Part shown: positions 35,241-45,728 of the stretch, in pieces
Layout: every line of letters starts with the position of its first letter
How positions within the stretch are numbered: the first letter of the stretch is position 1
Assembly (NCBI GenBank): GCA_009767595.1
Contig: VSDK01027004.1
Coordinates: 308,678-372,677 of the forward strand
Source: Symbiodinium kawagutii
Lineage: Eukaryota; Sar; Dinophyceae; Suessiales; Symbiodiniaceae
Direction of reading: 5' to 3'
DNA length: 64,000 nucleotides
Position numbers and translations under genes: made by a program
The notes under the pieces: generated by a model
What the model was told of the DNA's origin: nothing
The model's input: only the letters and a program-made list of their open reading frames with translations
Database searches by the model: none

Positions 35241-37750
35241 AAACACGTCCTGGGTCACAACCGCACGGGTCCGGCCAGAATATCCACTCTTGGAACAAGT
35301 GTATGCACAGTTTTGCAACAGCACCCGTGAACCACCCCCACTCCTTTTAGGATCGAGGCGACTCGGACGGGCGAAACAAGAAAAGAAGCAGGCCGTCCCA
35401 AAAAAAGAACAGGAGGCCAAATCATCATCCGAAACAATTTCCGAAAAACGATGCCCATATTCGGAAAGGTTTGCTTGTATATTGTGCTATGGCCAACAAC
35501 AAAAATAGCAAGAGGAGAGACGACTGCATCAAAGTAGCGTTAGCGATCTCCTAGTCCTAACCAGCCTGGAAATGAACTTCACTGGTAGTAGCAACCAGCC
35601 TTGAAGGAATTTGAATTTCATTGGTCGTATGTGCATTCATCTGTAATCCTGCAACTCAATTTTTCCATGAAGGTTGCCAAAAGGAATGAAGCGTCTTGCT
35701 TGCTGTGAGCAAATATCAAGGTGTCATCGGCGAATCGCAGGTTCACAAATTCATTGTTCAGATCAAAACCAGCATCAAATCGCCCGACCCGCCACCTTCA
35801 TTTTCGCATGCCCCAGTGAATGATGCTGGAACAAAATTGGGGTTCAAAATCACACCCTTGTCGGACCCCAGCATGTTTTTTTCTCTTTTAAACGCGTGAC
35901 CCCATACAGAAGTGAAAACGCCACGCAAAAGTAATTTGAACATCAAATCCATTCAAAATTCCATGTCACACGGTCAAGACCACTTCGTGGGTCAAAAGTG
36001 GTACCTGCTCTGCTGTGATGCCTGCTATCTACCAGCTAGCCAGCCAAGGTACTAGACGAGATACTACCAGCAGCAGCAGTCAGCAGTCAGCAGTCAGCAG
36101 TCAGCAGTCAGCAGTCAGCAGTCAGCAGTCAGCAGTCAGCAGTCAGCAGCAGCAGCAGCAGCAGCAACGACTTGGAAAAGTAATTTAAGAGTTTTTGCGT
36201 CCTTGGTATTGCGTCATTGTGTTTTTTATTCTCGTCCGAAAACTTGAGAACAGCTTGCCTAAAGAACAATTGCAAGAAAATATAGCGCATGACATCGTCA
36301 CACAACCGTTTGTACCATATAAAATATCAGCTAGTGCATTTTCGCGGTAATTCTCCTGAGTCATACTAGGTAGGCAGATACGCATAATAGGAATCAGTTC
36401 ATATAGGTAGGCAGATTATTGGGCGCTGCCGCGAAACGGATGGGTGAAGGATGAAGGTCCAACTATATATATATATATTTTTTCAACAAGAAAATGATAG
36501 CTGCCATTATACGTGATACCTGCTTTTCCATTCTCTGCACAATTCCTGGTCTTGCAATTTTGACTGCTGCGAGCAATAAATGTCGTCTCCAAACGATATT
36601 GTTTTTTGTGTTTTCATGTTTTCCTAGGTTTTGTTAACAACCTTTGTTACTTTTGGTTGACGTGACTTGACATTGACTTAGGTCCTGACTTATGACCTGA
36701 CTTTTGACCTGGCTTTTGACTGATTGTTGACTTGCCTTTTGACTTGGCTCTTGACTCGACTCTTGTCTCTTGACCATTGACATGACTTCATTTTCTTGTC
36801 ATTTATCGGCCTCAACCCCTGGTTTCCTCAAAATTGTGCTTTTTTTGCACCCGTGTTTTTCATTGGTTCTGTCGCCGATGGTTCTGTTGCTGCTGTTGTT
36901 GCTGCTGATTCTGCTGTGCAGCTGCTGCTGCCNNNNNNNNNNCTCCTGCTGCTGCTGCTGTTGCTGTTCTTGCAGCTAAAACTGTTGTTCTTGTTGAAGT
37001 TCTTCCCACGGTAGAACTTACTGCGCAAATTTCTTGCAAGGTCGTTCTGGACAATCTTGCCTGGGCGTCCACGCCAAATTTCAGATTGTACAGGCAACTA
37101 TGGTGCAATGGCTGCCCCATGAGAAACCATAGTCTGGGGATGTCTCAGGTACGCTCCTTCCCTGTGTAGCGCAGCAGAATAACCAACAGCTGGGCTTCTT
37201 TGATGCATTTGTTCAATGCTTTTCATGTGACAAGTGGGGCTGATCATTGACATAGGTCATAGCTCTTGTGCTTCGCCATCTGATCAGTTTTGAATGGGAA
37301 GTGCCATTGTTCCTGTGGCAAGGCTTTGATCTTGTGCGGCGCTACATGTCCGGTGCATTTGTCAAAGGGGCTCGTTTCCATCCGTGCCGTCGTCGTTGTT
37401 TCATTGGGCTGGCAGTTTGCTCCCTTCATTGTTCATTTCCCGGTCGGCAAACGTTCACCAGCGTAGAACCCGAACGATGAAATGCTGAAAAATATACTTC
37501 CTGGATGTCCCCAAGGCCGTGCACGTCCTCTTCTTGATTGCCAACTATATAAGTACGAGTGTCACCCCTCACGTCGATGGTGGTCGCTATTCCTTTCGTT
37601 CGCATTTTGTTGCTCTCGCAGGGTTCCACCAACAGAAACGTCAGCTTTACATGGTAATTCCACAAGTTCATTGCCCGAATGCAACTTTTCTCAGCTTTGT
37701 CACTCCCAAGCCGCCCTTCTGCATGCCTTAGCCCCCTTTTTTTTCCTCAG
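35241..37750. other. AT-rich and microsatellite DNA, no firm gene
   Basis: 36655-36780 is a degenerate TTGACT-type repeat. 36933-36942 is N inside a CTG-rich run. No LINE motif or splice-bounded exon was recognised before 37750. Confidence 0.4.
36067..36165. repeat. (CAGTCAG)n and (CAG)n microsatellite
   Basis: About ten heptamer units AGTCAGC are flanked by CAG triplets. Confidence 0.9.
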
Positions 37751-37848
37751 GCGAGCGGGCGGCGCGTCAAGTCCCAAGCCGCTTGCTGGCGTCAACTCGG
37801 CGCCTGGACACAGCACTGGATGCCGACTGGTCGCTATTCTACCACCTG
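37751..37848 (+). CDS. Candidate exon, plus strand, unknown protein
   Basis: It is preceded by a strong pyrimidine tract and acceptor (TTTTTTTTCCTCAG|G) and followed by CTG|GTGATG. The phase-1-start frame reads ERAARQVPSRLLASTRR, then LDTALDADWSLFYHL, which is well-composed, helical, protein-like sequence. No family was recognised. It is one of the few plus-strand coding candidates. An F2 element begins about 100 bp downstream, in what would be the intron. Confidence 0.45.
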
Positions 37849-37950
37849 GTGATGTGCCCAAAGAGGTGTTTTTTTATAAGATGTTATATATGCTTCTAAG
37901 TATAGGGATAACCAACTATGGGGATTTTCTATGGTTGGTTGATTGATATG

Positions 37951-38067
37951 GTTGTGGGTCAATATTAACCAACCAATTTCATGGGGGATGATAACCAACA
38001 AAGCTATAGGGAAAACCATGGCTAATGATAGGGGAACTAGGGGGACTAAGGGTTTTGACCCACTGCC
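37951..38067. mobile_element. F2 inverted-repeat element
   Basis: It begins GTTGTGGGTCAATATTAACC and ends GGTTTTGACCCACTGCC. The core carries GGGGGATGATAACCAACAA and TAGGGGAACTAGGGGG. The termini are near-complementary and the core matches the copies at 45.6, 50.3, 51.9, 54.2, 54.4 and 59.8 kb. Confidence 0.7.
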
Positions 38068-38689
38068 ATATAGCGGTTAGTACTGGTGAAGGATGGTTAC
38101 AGTTCAACGGTCAGTGATGCTTAATGATAGTTAATACAGTACTATAGTGCTTGCTAATGGTCGGAAGCCATGGTTGATTCGGGAAACATCATAGTGTCTT
38201 CGGGCTGCTTGGAGAACCATGAATCATGTTCGATAATAGAGCCTGATAGTATCCGTATACAGGTATTGCCCAAGCTCAGAAATTGTCATTTTCGTCGGGA
38301 AACACATTATCTTGGAACGCCACCTCCTCATTTATGAAAAACACGGAATAAACCATTCATATGACTCAAAGGGATAGTCCAGTCATCAAATTAGATTCTC
38401 CCAGGCTTCCCCAACACAGCTTCCTGAAAAAGGAACATGGATTTGAAAAAATCTATGTACTAGGACCCGCATCCGACTGCAGTCCTAGATTCTATGACGA
38501 GTAAAGCAATTGTCCACTACCTCGAAACAACAAACAATACAGCACCGAGAGCCATCAAGATCCAACAAGTCAAAAAAGAAGAATCTGGATCATAGAAACA
38601 ACTAAAACACAGATCATAGAGTCGAAGATCCAACATCTGTCCCTGCATCTGGACTCGATGTATGTTAACCTTAAATGTGCAGGGTATGG
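38068..38689. other. Spacer without recognised features
   Basis: No gene, LINE or F1/F2 copy was recognised. Confidence 0.4.
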
Positions 38690-38862
38690 GTGTTTCTCAA
38701 GGTAGGGGACCCTCCAAATCATCCATTTTGTCTTGGTCATTTAAAATAATCAACGCATATGGTGGTTTCTCAAGGTAGGGGACCCAAAAAATGGTTGGTT
38801 AACTATTATAAATGGTTCATAATGGATGATTTGGGGGTAGCCCTATTTTGAGAAACACCCAT
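38690..38862. mobile_element. Compound F1 element (half copy plus full copy)
   Basis: A left half (GTGTTTCTCAAGGTAGGGGA, 38693 on) is followed at about 38760 by a complete copy from GTGGTTTCTCAAGGTAGGGG to CCTATTTTGAGAAACACCC. On the minus strand the right terminus abuts the 38859-39033 exon, and its GTGTTTCTC is the splice donor. A second F1 seems to have inserted into an older one. Confidence 0.7.
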
Positions 38863-39033
38863 ATAAGCCATCCATTCTTGCGGTTCCCGGGCATGTTGCC
38901 GGACAGACCCAAGGGACATCAACGCGAAGATCCTGACATTTGCCCGGCCTTTCGCAGTAAAGACGACGCCTGACCGGGCATGATCCACCTTGGCAAGGGG
39001 GGGTCCGGTGAGATCGGGGTTCCAACGGTACCC
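38859..39033 (-). CDS. Candidate exon, unknown protein, donor supplied by F1
   Basis: Acceptor AGAAG|GGG (or CCAG|AAG, making the start 39036). The frame reads YRWNPDLTGPPLAKVDHARS, GVVFTAKGRANVRIFALMS and SVRQHAREPQEWMAYM. The other frames are broken or poorly composed. The exon ends ATATGG|GTGTTTCTC, where the donor is the terminus of an F1 element. No domain was recognised. It may be a 3' exon of the gene whose 5' exons lie at 42.1-45.5 kb, but phase cannot be checked. Confidence 0.5.
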
Positions 39034-40290
39034 CTTCTGGAAAACAAATGGTTTAATAATGATCAACTATAGTCATAGAAAATAGCATGGTTTATCATAG
39101 TTTATCGAAGAATCAAAGAGAAACATAGAGAATGTATACATTTTTCGGTGGGTTATTTTCCGTTATTTGAAATATTAGGGGGAGGATGCAATGCAAGAGA
39201 TTGATGGATGTCAGCGAAGAAATCTTCCCCCTGCCAAGAGGATGAGCTCTCGATGTATCTCGTTGTAGCTCGTGTTTCATGTTGATTGTGGTCAATGGAT
39301 GTTAACTACAGGGGCTTGATGCTGGTTCAGAATCATCAAGCAATTGTTTAGTGTTGATCCAAGGTATTTCAGGATTTCTTTCACCAGTACAGGGAGCAAA
39401 TCTTTCGGATGGCATGCAGCATCATGCAGCCTATGACATCTAACAAAAGGGCGCAAATAATGGGGGAAAACAAGTAAAGCCAATAACAAACCACCCATAT
39501 TGGGATGGTTTGAAGCAGTTGTGTTTTGCTTCGAAGCATTTCAATATTGGCTACACCACATGTTTATCATGCTCCAGGATCCAGGATGTGGGTCAAAATG
39601 CTGCAGTAGTTGCGACATGTTGCGACGTTGAAATACGGTCGTTCCAAAATACCAAGCCATCTTATGGTCAGCCATCATCTATGATTTTGATTGATTTAGT
39701 AACTGTTTCTCATTGTTATTGAGAAAAATATCATGATGTTTGGTTCCAACCACTATCATGATAAAACATTAAACACGCACCACGGACGTTGTCAAACATA
39801 ATTAAACCATAAGTGTGGTTGATAGTTGCTAAGTAAGAACAGAAAATATGTCAATGGTGATGCCTCCAGTGATGATTAAGCAAAGCCAGGCTTCAACTGT
39901 CGGTTCAGGAACTGTGCTAGCTAACCCTTCCATCGTGGATTCTGTGGCTTGGGTAGCATTGCGGCATTGCTAGTGACCACCAGCCGCAACCAGCCGCAAC
40001 CTGCCAACTTTCCCATAGCCGGTGCTTGCCATCTGGGTTTATGAAGATCTCTCTCAGTATTGTCAACCAGAAGTCTTTGTCAACCAATGAGCTAGGTTCT
40101 ATACTTATAACATGTTATAAAATTGCTATTGCTACTAATTACCTTCAATATCAACACACAGTAAATTTACAACTACAATTATTCTTTAGTCATAAATGAT
40201 TAAGTGGTTGTAAACTATGCATCAACTGCAATGTTTAATTAACCATGCTACAACTATGGTATTCCATGATCTCTATTATAAGCGCGATGA
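39034..40290. other. AT-rich spacer, no gene seen
   Basis: No splice-bounded coding-like segment and no repeat family member was noticed. Confidence 0.4.
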
Positions 40291-40373
40291 TAGTTGATGA
40301 AACATCCCATCCTCGAACACTGCAGCTTTGCGGAGCTTCCGAGGTGCTTGACGGTTCCAGAATCGAACGTCAC
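40291..40373 (-). CDS. Candidate exon, unknown protein
   Basis: Behind the acceptor GCCCAG|GTGACG two minus-strand frames are open: one reads FDSGTVKHLGSSAKLQCSR, the other FWNRQAPRKLRKAAVFEDGM. The frame is therefore undecided, and the 3' edge is approximate. Confidence 0.3.
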
Positions 40374-40700
40374 CTGGGCAATCGCTGGCCTTGAAACAAA
40401 ATGGTTTCCTGATGGCTGACATAACTGTAAGCGACAACACCAACAAACACGAAAACGTAATAAAGCGATGATAAAACACATTGCAGTATGGGGAAAGCAG
40501 AATACAGCAAGCTTTTTGGGGTATATAATATATACAGCATCCCTATTCGATCGTTGGTTGACTTGTATCAGGTCGCATGGTCGAAGGCATACTACTGCTG
40601 GTCGCCCATGCTGGGAGAATCCAACCACCAAGCTGAGCCCATTGAGGAGCCAAATCCTCGCTTTGGTTAGGACGATTGACCAGCAAAACTCGGGGTATAA

Positions 40701-41035
40701 TTGACAACAACAAGGACAACAAGAGCAATAACTAGAACAACAACCAGAACAACAACAACAACACCACCAACAAGAAGAAGAACAACAAGAAGCAAGAAGC
40801 AAGACCAACAACAAGAAGCAAGACCAACAACAAGAAGCAAGACCAACAACAAGAAACAAGACCAACAACAACAACAGCAACAACAACAACAACAGCAACA
40901 ACAACAACAACAACAACAACGAGAAGAAACAAGACCAAGAAGAAGAAGAAGAAGAAGAAGAAAAAGAAGAAGAAGAAGAAGAAGAAGAAGAAGAAGAAGA
41001 AGCAAGACCACCACCACCAACAACAACAACAAGAA
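40701..41035. repeat. CAA/GAA trinucleotide repeat tract
   Basis: Long impure CAA, CAG and GAA runs. They produce poly-Gln/Thr/Arg ORFs on the plus strand and poly-Leu/Val ORFs on the minus strand, all artefacts. The tract probably lies in a minus-strand intron. Confidence 0.9.
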
Positions 41036-41142
41036 CATTAATGATAACAACACCAAGCAAATCCGACAATCACAAACAATTTAGCATGAACCTGGGGGTT
41101 TGTCTTGCTGGTTCTAGCCGGCCAACAAATTGCCAGTTCCAC

Positions 41143-41225
41143 CTGTGATCCCAGCCTTCAGCGTTCCAGCGGGAACTGCAAATCCTTCTGCTTTGCAGGC
41201 CACTGGGAAAGCCTCGGGCAGGACA
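41143..41225 (-). CDS. Candidate exon, unknown protein
   Basis: The frame reads VLPEAFPVACKAEGFAVPAG, then TLKAGITG, between the acceptor TTGCCAG and donor ACAG|GTGGAA. It lies downstream of the five-exon gene at 42.1-45.5 kb on the same strand. The phase does not follow directly from exon 42100-42174, so an exon would be missing or the join is wrong. Confidence 0.4.
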
Positions 41226-42099
41226 CTGGCAACTGCAGCAACAGCATAGCAGGTAGCACTGGTCATGGCGGTGTGGTAGCAATGGTAGCATTCGTTGCAG
41301 TAATGGTAGCACTACGATCCAAATAGTGGCAGTAGTTGTAATAGTGGTGCTAGTAACTCGGAATTTGCTTCCAGTAGTGATAGTATGCCATAGTAATAGT
41401 CGTACTAAAGATGGAAGTGGCAGTAGTAGTGCCACTGGTAGCAGTGGTTTTTGTATGCACAGAAGTGCTCAAAGGCCTTGGGCCAGCAACGATCTAAGCC
41501 AGAGATAGGGCTGGTACCCTGAGTGGTGACTCATACCCATACCCAGATGCTCCACGTATGGTCTATTTAGCTACATTTGGGTGATTTTCTTTTGTAGTCA
41601 AATATCTGAGGTAAAGAAAACTATACATGACTATCTGGGCCATTGGTTTAATTCATACTGGTTGAATAATGGTGTCTTAGTGTATTGCAGTAACTCATTA
41701 CTATCGGCTATTAATTAAGTATTAATGAGTTGACTGGTTAACCCACCATGATTCACCATTAGATATGATGCTGGTTATCAACGATAAGTTATCAACCACC
41801 CACTGTCAACTCATATTAACCACCTTTGTTGACTCATTGTTAACCACTAGTATTGAGTATTGACCATACTAATATCTTCGTTTATAGTAATTAACCCATT
41901 CCTATTCATACTAATTCAGTATTTGTTTTCATTAATCTTAACTCATATTAATTAACCACCTTTATTGACTCATCATTAACCACCCATAAACAATCACTAA
42001 TATTGTTTAACCATTGGATCTATGATGATCGACCCCGATCAACCATTGGATCTACCATTGGACCCACCCTTATCAACCACTATGATGAACCCTGGGTAC
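41226..42099. other. Non-coding, AT-rich with TTAACCA words
   Basis: 41280-41470 has many TAGTAGTGG-like words. 41700-42080 is rich in TTAACCACC and ATTGACTCAT words. No gene. Confidence 0.4.
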
Positions 42100-45000
42100 C
42101 TCACGGACTCGAGTGCCGTTGGGGGCCTCAAGGACCTCTCCATCGCGCCAGCTGTTTTTGGAGTTGCTCCAAACCTGCCGGGGGAGCAAGACGTGGGCAG
42201 AGGAAGTAACGTAGCTTGGATTTGTCATAGTTATTATACCATGGGTTTATATGCATAAATATTGCCAATGATTGATAGCTACATAGAATGGTTGATATGT
42301 ATACAAAATGCCAATGGTTTTTATGTCGTAGTTGTATATAAAATATATGCAAATATATATAGTTGTATATAGCAATCGTTTATGCCAATGGGCCAACGGT
42401 TGATGGCTACAGTAGAGTTGGTTTATACCAAAGGTTGATAGCCAATGGTTACTAGTGGGTATAGTGGTTAATGGGTAATACTAATGGTTGATATATCAGT
42501 GCTCAATGCGAATGTTTAATAACTAGTGATTGATAGAGGATGTCCTGATCATTTTATATTCTCAATGGTTGATAATGGGTATCCACATTAGAGTTGGTTG
42601 ATACCAATGGTTCATAGCTCATGGTTGCGAGTGGATATAGCGATTCATGGTCAATAATGATGGCTAATAGAATAATCTATAACTAATTAACTAATTCCAA
42701 CAATGATTATACCTATGGTTCAATAAGTGATGCAAATAATGGATATCCATAGGAGAGTTGGTTTGTACCAAAGATGTATAGCTCATTGTTTCTAGTGGAT
42801 ATAATCAATCATGGTTACCGACTATTATTGGTTGATAATAGGTATAACTAATTGATATCTAATTCTTAAACAGCTGGTTCATAGTTGATACGAGGGGATA
42901 GCAACCAACAAGTCTAGGGGATATACCTGCTACACATGGCTTTGGGTCCATACTAAACCATCCAAAAAGGGGTAGATGAACATCCCAACAAAGGCTAGGT
43001 TGGTCATTTACGGGATGTGTATGAGAGGTACAGGGTATTGACCCATAGTCATATACGTATCAACCCATATTAAGGACATGTCTAGTAGAAAACTTGTTTT
43101 TCCAACCTTTTCTGGTGTCTGGAAAATGTGTCAAACTTTTGGGGAATCAGCTGAGTCTTTGAGCGAAAATAAACGAACCCTGTCACTCTATAGTCATCCC
43201 TCCATGGTTCGATGGGTGACCCACACCCCACTGCTGGCCACTCTAACATAGGCTGCCTTACCAGCCTCATAACATCAGAGCTAGTAAGGCCACAAGATCA
43301 GCGGTATGGACCACAAGCTTCTATCTCTGCATCCCCCTCTCATTCTCTGTATCTGTCTCGTGCTTAGCTGGCTGGTGGTTTCAACCCCTATGAAAAATGT
43401 TAGTCAACCAACCATTTGTTAACGATTACTAGGGAAAACAACACATGTCACTCAAAGCACCAACGGGTTAATCTTCTTTCACTTCTACGCTTACACGCAA
43501 AAAAGACCAATGAGGTTAGTCATCCCAGGGGTTGCTAATCGAATAACGGGCTTTCATATCCTTGCATCTAGATATTTGTTGGAGCTATCATGATTGAAAC
43601 ATATTCAAAACTTCAGTTGCACATCTGCAAAGCTGGGTCAAACGCGCTTGGCACCTGCAATGGCTCCCCTTTTTGGAAAGGTAGCGAGTTGCCAGTGTCC
43701 TGGAGGGCAAGGAAGACCAAGGTCGGCCGGGTGGATGACATGGCGAGCTTCAGTTCACATCTCAGCAGGACTAGAAACGGGTCCAGGCTTTGGGATGAGC
43801 TGAGTTGCCCGGCAAGGCCTACAGCAAAATCTGATGAATAACAAGCAGACCAAAATGGCTGTGGGTCAAGGCTTGAACCAACCAATACTTGGTGGCTTAT
43901 AGATCCCTTGCTGAAAATATATTTTTAGTGGTTATATGGTAAATCAATCATATCCCAAAAACACTAAAAACCTAAGTTAGTGGGTATAAGCCATCCAGAA
44001 TAATAGGGGATAATAAGCAACAATAGTCCGGAAAACAGTGATGAATGATATGGGAACCAGGGGTACGGGGTTTTGACCCACAGCCAAATGTCAAGGATAC
44101 CAGGGCGATGGAAGGGCACAACTGAACATGGTAACTATTCAAAGCCACGATCTACAAGCCACTCAGCGGTGGAACTGATGATTCGTGATTGATTGATGAG
44201 TTAGTCGAAAACCACTTAATGCTCCATAGCCCGCCAGCCAACCGAGTAGCACATCTATGAACAAATCAAAGCCGCAAAACGAGCTCTTGGCCGGGGATAA
44301 CATCCCGTGGCGAAAGGAAACATGTCAAAAAATCCAGCACACCATATCTCAATGACATCATGCCCACGAACATCCAACGCATTGAGTTTTCCTATGCTCA
44401 CCATTTATCGTTTGCTCATGCTTTCCATGAACAAATCCATCCTTTTGTGCTTGGGAAGCAACATTGCTCCATCCGATACCCATGTGCGAAATTCAGTATT
44501 GCCAAATCATGGACTGAAATCGCAAACCATTATTTATTAGTCACTAGCAAGCAGTTGCTAGGAACCAGCTATCAATCATCATTAGCCAGTATCAACTCTC
44601 TGGCGACTGACGTTTAGTGGCTGATTAATAACCCTCGTAAATTAGTATCACACCAAAGAAGTAGGTAATTAACCATTATGTCATGTCCTATTATCAACTA
44701 TTATTGAAGCAAACTATCATGACCTAGTATTGAATTATCAATAAATGTGAACCCCGGATTAATAAACCCCTGGTTGATTGATAGGGGGTATCCCCTAAAA
44801 GCCTAGGTTTTCTGTTAAAATGATAACCCCCACCATTGAGCAACCTAGGGTTTATCAATCCTGGGTTAACATGAACTATTGTCACACCATCGACTTCTCT
44901 GCACCCCTTCATCTCAACGCACAGCCTCAACGCGCCGCCCGTCTCCTTGGGTGCTTCTTTCTGCGCTTCTCTGGCGCCAAAGGTCCTGGGCAACCCGTGT

Positions 45001-45539
45001 GCAACCCGTGTGCAACACATGGGTAGTGTTGCAACCATCCATGCGGCCCTGTCAATGCTATCTATATAATTCTATATGATTCTAGCACATTGCTTTTTTT
45101 TTCGCAAAATGTCTTGTGATTTTGGTATAGGAGGGGTGTCTCAATATACCCCCCAAATCATCCAACAGTAATCATTTTCTTCTGAGAAACCCCCAATATG
45201 AGCAACAACCTTTGGAGTGTGTGTTCGGGACAAGCTGTATCTAAGCGCTCATGGGCTCTCCAAACCCACCAAACTGGTCAACTGTGTGAAGGGGCCCCAC
45301 ATTCACCACCACCACCACCGCCACACCACACACCACAACAACACAGAACAGTCAAGCCAACCAACATGGCACAACATCTCACCAGGCACTACTTGCCGCC
45401 CCACAGCCCTCGCCACTCTGCTGAGCCACGCTGAATGATCAGTGGGTTGGCTGAGTCCAGGTTCGCTCTCTGGTTGACGACCCACGGGTAGACCGCCACC
45501 TGACACACAGCGAACCGAACCGCGCCGCGATGGAAGGGC
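42100..45539 (-). CDS. Unknown gene with five phase-consistent exons
   Basis: Minus-strand exons 45393-45539, 44888-44985, 43655-43818, 43221-43256 and 42100-42174 join in phase with GT-AG introns and AG|G acceptors. They read, in pieces: VRFAVCQVAVYPWVVNQ and DSANPLIIQRGSAEWRG; REAQKEAPKETGGALRL; SLDPFLVLLRCELKLAM and DTGNSLPFQKGEPLQ; AAYVRVASSGVW; VWSNSKNSWRDGEVLEA. The last resembles a small beta-barrel (SH3/Tudor-like) motif that, as I recall, occurs in many dinoflagellate proteins. Otherwise no family was recognised. Exon 45393-45539 also has TAG two bases past the donor, so it could instead be a terminal exon; the matching phase favours splicing. Introns contain F2 copies (43857-44085) and an F1 remnant (45136-45192). 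The gene is incomplete at both ends. Confidence 0.5.
43857..44085. mobile_element. F2 element with internal insertion
   Basis: It begins GGCTGTGGGTCAAGG and ends GGTTTTGACCCACAGCC. At about 229 bp it is twice the usual size, and the middle (43900-43970) does not match other copies, suggesting an insertion. It lies just upstream, on the minus strand, of exon 43655-43818. Confidence 0.6.
45136..45192. mobile_element. Shortened F1 element
   Basis: TGTCTCAATATACCCCCC, AAATCATCCAACAGTAATC and TCTGAGAAACCCCC keep both termini and the AAATCATCC core in 57 bp. It is internally deleted. Confidence 0.55.
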
Positions 45540-45613
45540 CTTCCCGTTGGCTCAGCTGAAGCGCTGAGCCCCAGTGATGGTTGGCGAAAGGTCAGCACTG
45601 AAACCAACAAATA

Positions 45614-45728
45614 GCTATGGGTCAAGCAGTTAACCAGCAATAATGGTGGATAATCAGCAATAATAATAAGGAAACCGAGCTGGTTAATAATAGGGGAACC
45701 AGGGGTCCGGGGTTTTTGACCCACAGCC
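45614..45728. mobile_element. F2 inverted-repeat element
   Basis: GCTATGGGTCAAGCAGTTAACC ends at the other side with GGTTTTTGACCCACAGCC. The core carries AATAATAGGGGAACCAGGGG. It is a complete copy of about 115 bp. Confidence 0.75.

Noticed and set aside
40254..41084. 271- and 129-residue Leu/Ser/Val-rich ORFs
   Set aside because: They read through the CAA/GAA tract; only the unique flanks may contain short exons.
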